Shown: positions 57,340-64,000 of the stretch, piece by piece
Position numbering within the stretch: position 1 is the first letter of the stretch
Layout: each line of letters begins with the position of its first letter
Source of the DNA: Artemia franciscana
Lineage: Eukaryota; Arthropoda; Branchiopoda; Anostraca; Artemiidae
Length of the DNA stretch: 64,000 nucleotides
NCBI RefSeq assembly: GCF_032884065.1
Contig: NC_088863.1
Location: 61,139,512 to 61,203,511, forward strand
Direction: 5' to 3'
The notes under the pieces: model-generated
What the model was told of the DNA's origin: nothing
Seen by the model: the letters and a program-made list of their open reading frames with translations, nothing else
Databases searched by the model: none
Made by a program: the position numbers and the translations under genes

Positions 57340-57660
57340 GAGTTGAGACATGGCCTGAGTACCACACTCGGTAAGGCCATTCAGCATTCTGGCTGATAAA
57401 ATTGCAGAAAGTATCCCTGAGTCCCTTGGGAAAGAACCAAAATTGACAACACCTGGAAACGACCTTAACAAAAAATATATTTCTGAACTAAGGCACAATA
57501 ATATAACTCCACTTCACTTCGCACACCATAGGCTCTGGCTCGTGGACAAGCAAAAACCATCCTTTTTGGCCCCAAGCAAGAGTTCTGCGGATCTTTCCAA
57601 AATGTAATATCATATTCATCAATCCGGCCTGAGGTCCACACTTTCCGTAAAAACCGCACA
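57340..57660. other. Open stretch within the intron, unassigned
   Basis: Open on the plus strand from about 57390 to 57607 (SILADKIAESIPESLGK, ITPLHFAHHRLWLVDKQKPS) and in two overlapping frames on the minus strand. No splice acceptor clearly frames it, and I recognise neither reading. It may be part of an unidentified TE. Confidence 0.25.
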
Positions 57661-58057
57661 GGTTAGACCCTTACCAGTTTCCAGGAATTAGCTGAGATCG
57701 GCGGCATAGGAAAAAACAAAACGAAAAAAAAACCGGGACAAAACCAAAGTGTTGCTCTTGCAACGCTAGCGCTTCATGCTCTCAACTAGTGCGCTCTGTC
57801 AGGATGAGCTTGGACACTAGTGATTGTCGTGAGAGACTTCAAGTGCGATCTCACCAGTAGCATTACTGCAAGGTCTTGATATCGATTTTGGAGACGACTT
57901 CTCTTTAAAGCTTGATACGATTTTGAGTGATTGGAACTAGGCTCTCAGCTTCATGGTTTGTCTGGAAAAAATTTAATAGTGCATTATAGAGCTAAAAACG
58001 AAATTTTAATGCGTAATTGATCAGTTATGTGGTATGAACTTCGCACATAGAACTTTG

Positions 58058-58695
58058 TTTTTTAATTTAATGAATGTAGTAGGGGCGGTGAAGTAGATCC
58101 AAAAGGTGGATCTTCTGGAAATGGAAAATCGTTTTGGTTAGTTTGGAGCCTACTGAAATAAAATGATTCTGAAAGTCTTTGTAAATAGTAAAGCCATCTA
58201 CAGCTATTGCCTTACTTACTATCATTTCAGATAGTAGCATATTAGGACTGTTGTGATTTATAGCATAACGGAGTATTCGTTTTGATTTGCGGATTATTTG
58301 CTATTGATTTGCTTATTTAAAGTTTTGCCACAATAATTTTAAAAAATTGTTCATGTTCGTTTTAAAAGTTTTCGTTGTTGAAAATACTTAGTTTAACTAA
58401 ATAAAATATTTAAGGAAGAGAATTTAATTCTATATTAATAATTTTAGGGAATTCTGAAAAAACAACTATTTTAAAACAAGCAACTGCGTTAAAAAGACAA
58501 ATTCATAAGCTTCTATCATTTTCATGGTTTCTAACGTTGACAATATAGATGGTAGCTGTCGAGTTACATGACGAAAACGGGCAGCGGGAAATGCAAAAGT
58601 GAATTTGCATGCTTTTTTTAATGAAGATTCATATTAACTTTTGCTTGTTTGGGCAAGTTTTTTAATGGTTCTTTTTTTTTGTCTTACTAATCATC
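58058..58695 (-). pseudogene. LINE ORF2 linker fragment, copy B
   Basis: Same sequence as 49505-50170 with about 10-15% difference, including the decayed middle and the TTTAATTTAATGAATGTA left edge. The shared gaps suggest that a deleted derivative was itself copied. Confidence 0.7.
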
Positions 58696-58723
58696 GCGCC
58701 TCGCACATAAAACTAAAAATCAA

Positions 58724-59790
58724 TTGCACCATTTAGGTCCTCTAATTCAAATGATTTTCAATTTTAAGATAGTCCCACTTGTCTTCTGTGCTGGTGTTGT
58801 AACCCCGGTGGCTAAGAAAGAGAGAGATAAAATTAAATATAATTCACATCGGCGAATCACGATTTCACCAGTGACTTGCAAATCGCTACAGCTGATAGCT
58901 ATTGATGAGATCACTGAAGTTTGGTCGATACCAACAAATCAGTTTAATTTTTAAAAAGTTTACAGTCGCGAACATGTATACAGAATTATTGCTAATGTTT
59001 CAATTGACGGTTGAAGAGAAACCTGATATTGTTGCTATGGCTTGTGGGTGCGTTTGACTCGACGATGTGTCACGTGAGTTTGACTCGAGAATGCATTCTC
59101 AGCTTTTAATCAGGACTAAGGATCCTGGTCTAGATGGTGTAATTTTATGTCAGGCCTTGACCTGTCGCTTTTGGATCCCGCTGACAATGTATTGAATTTG
59201 AGCAAGACTAGAGTATTGAAGAAAATTTTTATATTTAAAATTTGATATTTGATGAATATAACATAGGAAGACAGCGCTGGAATGTAACGCTGAAAAAAGT
59301 GAGATTGTTGCCATTAGTAACTCACCAAAGTGGCCCTTCTTGAATAATGTTTGTTTAGACAGTCATCCGGAGCCATTGTCGCCAAGCATCCGTTACCTGA
59401 GACTTGCTTTTGGGATTGATTTTGAGACATATCCGATCGTTTTTGCTAGAATTTGTAGGTTCAAAGCTTTATAAGACATACGATGTGCTTGCTCTGCGTG
59501 AGGCTTGACATAAAGGAAGTCTACTGTCAAAAATCTGTAATGCATTGGTTGGGCCGTATCTGCTTGCTCTATTTCTTAATTGGAGCGTATTTACTATCTT
59601 AGGTAAGAGGAGGCTGCAATTTTTGATTTTTTTGGTATGCAAAGTTCTTACCTGAATACCTCTGTGGGCCAGAAACGGGCACCTAGTTTCTTTGCATGGG
59701 GCCATAGATCCTATTAAAGCCATCATTGGACGGAGATTGCGGATTGAGAAATTGTTGGATCCGACGAATAGCTTGTTTACTTCCTTTCTG
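58724..59790 (+). pseudogene. Non-LTR RT fragment with C-terminal domain
   Basis: Opens VFCAGVVTPVAKKERDKIKY and 'SHRRITISPVTCKSLQLI', the RT finger block. After breaks it gives FDSRMHSQLLIRTKD, TFNAEKSEIVAI-like (59285-59320: ECNAEKSEIVAI), KWPFLNNVCLDSH, 'SIRYLRLAFGIDFE' and, at the end, WARNGHLVSLHGAIDPIKAI and GRRLRIEKLLDPTNSLF. The RT active-site part is largely deleted. It lies in the MSL1-like intron in the same orientation as that gene. Confidence 0.65.
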
Positions 59791-59989
59791 TAAACTGTTT
59801 ATTGGCAGATACTTTTTCTTCTTCTTTTAAGTGTTTTTTTTTTTTTAAGTTGTTGTGATTATTTGTTTATTTATTCTTTTATGAACAAAACACTTGCAAC
59901 ATGTATAGCAATATAATATTCTTCTGGGCTGACCAAGAGCCTGACACACGGCAGTCCAAAGGGATAAACAAAGCTGTTTTTGGGTAATA

Positions 59990-60199
59990 AGTAAAACAGT
60001 TCAAAATAGGGATGAAACCTTTTTATTGACAGTGAACAGATATAAAATTTAACTGGATATTTCGAACACATATACAGTGTTCATTTACTGTTTTACTGCT
60101 GATGATGAACACTGTATATGTGTTCGAAATATTCAGTTAAATTTTATATCTGTTCACTGTCAATAAAAAGGTTTCATCCCTATTTTGAACTGTTTTACT
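59990..60199. repeat. 95 bp nearly perfect inverted repeat
   Basis: Arms 59990-60084 and 60105-60199 differ at about one position, with a 20-base spacer. The right side reads CTGATGA (60099-60105), then GAACAC/GTGTTC around a TGTATAT loop, then GAAA (60126-60129). That resembles a hammerhead ribozyme core as found in Penelope-like element repeats. The right arm continues to TTTCGTCATGGAAAGGCAG. Confidence 0.85.
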
Positions 60200-60239
60200 T
60201 TCGTCATGGAAAGGCAGTGTGGTCTTCGAAGTTATCTAC

Positions 60240-61200
60240 GTTGGGTAATAAGTGGACTGATTGATTGTTAAAATTCAAATTTTAGAAACAAAAATTGTTA
60301 GCGCTCACCTACATCCTTTAAAAATAAAAATTAGTTCTGGGAAGGAAGCCACTGCACCTCCCACTATTTTTGGAAATTCTGACCCAAAGACCACGTTTAT
60401 ATTCTCGCTTTAAATTTGATTTAAAAAAATGAGCTATCTTAAGCCCTGATGGACTAAATTTGCGATTCGACAACCAGAAAAGTAAATATTATAACATGAA
60501 TTATGATGGAAACGATTCGAAAAGAAGCTTCTAGCAAATGAAAATGGAGTAAAAGACCAATAAAGGATTTAATATAAGCTTTGATGTGGCCGGGTTCACA
60601 TTTTGAAATCAGAAGGAACATGAAAAATAATCGACCAAAACTAACAACACAGTTAAAAGCAAAGAACAAATAAGTATTAATTAAAAAAGAAACGAGAGCA
60701 AGGTAGTTAGAATAAATAGTAAAGATAGATTAATATGCTTAGTGCTGCCTAATTGTTTGGAACTTAAAGGCCTTTTGGTGGCTAAGACTGTGGGAATAAA
60801 GCTAGTCTTCTGCTTCCCTGATATGGAAACAAGAGCAATGAAGAAAAAGACGTTTTGGGTGCTTTTAGAAGCGTGTAACTCATTCTTTTTTTCATGCCTG
60901 GATCTTCTTCCGTTTTTGCCTAAATTAGGGCTCTGAAACTTTCCAGGACTGCGCTTGTAAAAATAGGTAGCAATATGCTGTCTTATACATATACTGTGTT
61001 AAGTAATTTTGTTATAGTTCTTTCTAAAACTGCCTTCATAAATTTATTTTGCACCAGGATGTGCCCTTATCTTATTTGTAAAGCCCTAGCGTGGATATAG
61101 TTATTGCCAAAAAAAAGAAGGAAAATATGGCAAAGAATAAAAACTTGTTGTTGAAAACGCCTTTAAATATGTTCTTTAAATACGTGGTTTATTTTGTTAG
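60240..61200. other. Intron sequence, no gene
   Basis: AT-rich. Short frames at 60454-60669 (minus) and 60742-60936 (plus) have no supporting motif. Confidence 0.4.
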
Positions 61201-61353
61201 TGGCTCTTACCGTTGAAGCAAGTGACTGATGAAGAAGCCGAAAATGTTGCTGCCTTTGACGAAGTTTTTCACGATTTCGCCTCTTCACACATCATTTCAG
61301 ACATTGAAATTGAGTCTCACGGAACTTCAGGACCTCAAACAGCTAGTCAAATT
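61201..61353 (+). CDS. Possible exon, MSL1-like (start of PEHE region?)
   Basis: Preceded by TTATTTTGTTAG (61200) and followed by ATT|GTAAAT (61354), a weak donor. It is 153 bases, phase 0 to phase 0, in agreement with the two exons upstream. Encodes WLLPLKQVTDEEAENVAAFD and EVFHDFASSHIISDIEIESH. Joined to the previous exon this gives VP-WLLPLK. PEHE domains of MSL1 begin with a VP.WR..P motif followed by an acidic stretch and DE.F..RH, so the fit is suggestive. The expected arginine is absent. Confidence 0.4.
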
Positions 61354-63120
61354 GTAAATATTAATCCTTTTGTTTATTTTTACTTATTTGTGAATTGGGG
61401 TGGGGGTGATACTTCATATTACAAATGTAATGGTAGAATAATTGTGGAACTTTGAATTTTCAAGTGGGAGAGTGTGGAGGATCCCCCCCCCCCTAAGTCT
61501 TCACCTGTATAAAACATGTTACAAAATTCTTTTACTAATGTCACTTCACGTGCTCTTTTACTTTGGAATAGCGTTTATATATATCAGACAAGTAATTAAA
61601 GCGGATATTCTTTCCGTGAATAACTGTTTTGGACCTCTTGATGTAAAAAATTTGATTTAGTGCTTTCTTTTAACTATGGTATAGCAATTCTGGAAGTTGC
61701 ATTTACTAAATAAATATGTCGCCCAATCCTCCTGTCCCAACAAATACTCGCAGCATTTGTGGACATTATTTTGTGGAAAGGAACTAAAAATGAATATACT
61801 CATTTTCTGTAGGGACATGAACAAGAATGCTTCAGGTTTGAATGATTCAGCCGCTTATTTTCTTAAACTTCGTGGTAGATAATAATTTTATTCATAACAA
61901 AAATTGAGTGTAAATGCAATTTAGGAAATTTGTGTATTAAGTTATGATTCCCAGGCAATAATTACAATTGGACCAGCGACACGTCATCCTCAGGCCTTTT
62001 AAATTTGAAACAAAAGTTTTTTTTTAATATTACATTTCACAAGCCTTACGATGATAAGGATCGACCTTTTTGCTTGAAAATTAAATTTAAGTCTTACTCT
62101 CCGCGACTAAAATGAGCTTAAAAGCTTTTTCTCAATATGTTGAAACAATAAACAGTATTTTAATATTCTTCAAGCGCGTTTTTCTTAAAATTTTACTTTT
62201 TAGAAGAGAAAAACAACATTTCAACTGTTTGTTTTTTAATTCAAAAACGTAATTTAATCACATTTGATATTAAAATGATCAAAGGTAACTATTTTCTTTT
62301 GCAAACTTCGTGGAAAATAAATGTTATGGTTCATACAGGCCTTTTTAAGAAATTTTGGGCTTGCAGCCCAAAATTTCCAAAAAACCTTGACAGCAGCTAT
62401 TCCCTCTTTGAAACGTTAGGCTTCAACGTTTCAGGATTCAGACTGGAGACCCTTCTAAAAATCTTTCTTTAAAAAAATTAACAACAAAACATCATTTCTT
62501 CAATTACCTTCCCGAAAACAAGACAGAATTGGAAAAAAATCCTGTCATTTATTTTTAAAATAATGTAGTAAATAAATGCCATGGTTCATGCGATCCTTTT
62601 TCGAACAGTAGTTATTCTCTCTTTCCAACGTTAAAAATCAAGTGCTTTAGGAGCTGTAGTTCTCTTCGCTTAAATTCATGTAAATCCGCGACATTTTGAA
62701 AACTTTTCCTAACACGTGTTTGAAACTCTTAATCTGGCACTGTCGTTTTTTTTTCTGGATGTCAGGTTATTATGGCTATATAACAAGTTTTAGCCACGTT
62801 GTTGAGCTATGAGATATTGTTTTCATACCTTTGTCTATATATAAATCCTTGATGTAAAATCTTTATTCGTGAAAAGCCTAAAATTCTGTTTTTTTGCTGT
62901 TGTTTATAACTATGAATATGTTAGATATCCCTTGTTATTTTAGAGAAAAAAAAAACCAAAAACTTATATTCATAGGTTGTCATTGTAGAATAAACCAATG
63001 TTAAAGTAGAGTTGCGAAGGCACTTGGTGTTGTGTCTCTAGCTGATTTCTATTTTATTTTATTTTGCCTTAGAATTAGTCTTAGAACTAAAATTAGATTA
63101 TTAGAGTATATGGTGATACG
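61354..63120. other. No recognised gene
   Basis: AT-rich. A 13-bp perfect stem (GAAATTTTGGGCT / AGCCCAAAATTTC) lies at 62349-62377. Two diverged copies of a ~100-bp segment (AAATAAATGTTATGGTTCAT; AAATAAATGCCATGGTTCAT) lie about 260 bases apart at 62310 and 62570. Confidence 0.4.
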
Positions 63121-63122
63121 AT

Positions 63123-63400
63123 TTGTTTAGGTCTGAACAAACAGTGCTCCGAAAAATCGAAGAAAATTGCTTAATATTTTCCAAAGAGCTCACCAAGATC
63201 TGTAGATGGATAGGACGGCCTCAAAAAGGGTGGGAAGAAATTATGAGCTGCATATTAAGGCAGTTAGAACTTCGTGGGATAAAGCTAAATGAGAAGCTGA
63301 GAATTTAGTGCCATGAAGGAAAATTGTGCGTAGTTCTGTTGGCCTTTGATGGAACTGGACTGTAACGAGTTGTTATTAGCATTAAGGCTTTACTTGAGCC
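63123..63400 (+). pseudogene. RTE-like LINE C-terminal remnant
   Basis: IGRPQKGWEEIMSCILRQLE then LRGIKLNEKLRI. The GRP.K.W.E....DL..LG block is the C-terminal end of RTE ORF2. The 3' part (GATGGAACTGGACTGTAACG) also fits a LINE tail. A host exon is not excluded. Confidence 0.4.
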
Positions 63401-63574
63401 ATCTTATCAAATCGAATATACTTAAGATATATTGTGTTTTACTTGTAATTGAGATCTTTCCTAATTGGCGCATGGCTTCGTTAATATCGATTGACTGATC
63501 ATCCGTCTCTTAAGCCTATTGAGGGAATTTTGGGAGACCCTAGTTTTCTAACCATTTTTCTGAGCCTAGGTTTT

Positions 63575-64000
63575 TATGGCACTTGGTATTTACCAAGTGA
63601 CTTATAGCGATCGCAATTTCCTGTCAGTCCCGGTTTTGCTAGTTTGGGCATCTCCAGATAAGCTAGGACGATGAAATTTGGCAGGCGCATCAGCGACCAG
63701 ACCAGATTAAATAAAAAATAAATCACGACTGGATCTGTTGACATTGGGGGGAGTTGGGGGGGGGAGAACCTGAAATCTTTGAAAACACTTAGAGTGGAGA
63801 GATCAAGATGAAACTTGGTAAAATGAGGTATTTTTACGATCGAGTGATGGGATCTTAATGAAACCTGATATTTAGAAGGACCTCGTAACTCAGACCTCTT
63901 ATTTTAAAATCCGACTGGATCTAGTGTCATTGGGGGAGTTTGGGGGGGGGGACCGGAAAGTTTGGAAAACGCTTAGAGTGGAGAGATCGGGATGAAAACT
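63575..64000 (+). repeat. G-rich dispersed repeat, second copy, cut by the window end
   Basis: Starts with the perfect palindrome CACTTGGTATTTACCAAGTG (63580-63599), then TATAGCGATCGCAATTTCC, 'GCTAGTTTGGGCATCTCCAG' and ATAAGCTAGGACGATGAAAT. The body contains two ~200-base blocks with GGGGGGAGTTGGGGGG and ACTTAGAGTGGAGAGATC (about 63745 and 63930). Same family and orientation as 25405-26480. Confidence 0.8.

Noticed and set aside
57740..57800. tRNA-like signal near TTGCAACGCTAGCGCTTCAT
   Set aside because: No consistent cloverleaf and no B box.

Overview
This is a stretch of animal nuclear DNA, AT-rich and packed with transposable elements. There are no operons or bacterial-style genes. It holds decayed non-LTR retrotransposons (LINEs) of several clades, remnants of mariner and hAT DNA transposons, a tRNA-derived SINE, foldback elements with long inverted arms, satellite-like arrays and long homopolymers. 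A few spliced exons look like a host gene. The mix of RTE, CR1/L2-like, mariner and hAT elements with short exons in long introns fits an invertebrate, probably an arthropod (a crustacean is plausible). I cannot name the species from sequence alone.

Layout. 1-1885: a CR1-like LINE 3' end split by a second LINE. 1886-8160: a ~118 bp repeat family and degenerate GTAGTC arrays, interrupted by a foldback element (2635-4364). 8183-10385: a LINE whose coding sequence contains a fourfold 126-150 bp tandem repeat and a 76-nt A run. 11535-11930: mariner remnant. 12328-16444: a hAT-like element with 8-bp target duplications, carrying a LINE fragment. 17230-21560: a nearly full-length CR1-like LINE on the minus strand with a PHD-finger ORF1. 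22748-23465: a small inverted-repeat element beside another LINE 3' end. 25206-25278: tRNA-Arg(UCU)-like gene. 25405-26480: a G-rich repeat family seen again at 63575-64000. 26800-30930: RTE fragments, a 560 bp tandem duplication with hairpins, and a SINE. 31380-41590: a second satellite-like family (S2), interrupted by a ~5 kb LINE with an intact 375-aa ORF1 (33354-38323) and by a second foldback element (38957-40870). 42288-43800: third foldback copy. 44590-48780: a two-ORF LINE. 48799-53278: old foldback copies, LINE pieces and an inverted-repeat element.

Host gene. Three plus-strand segments (53415-53624, 56710-56856, 61201-61353) have splice-site boundaries, lengths divisible by three and one shared phase. 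Together they encode a coiled-coil protein resembling MSL1 (male-specific lethal 1), the scaffold of the MSL histone acetyltransferase complex. Their introns are full of repeats.

The feature most worth following up is the foldback family. Its two inverted arms share private substitutions within each copy, although copies differ from one another, and its 28 bp left end is tandemly duplicated in at least two copies.
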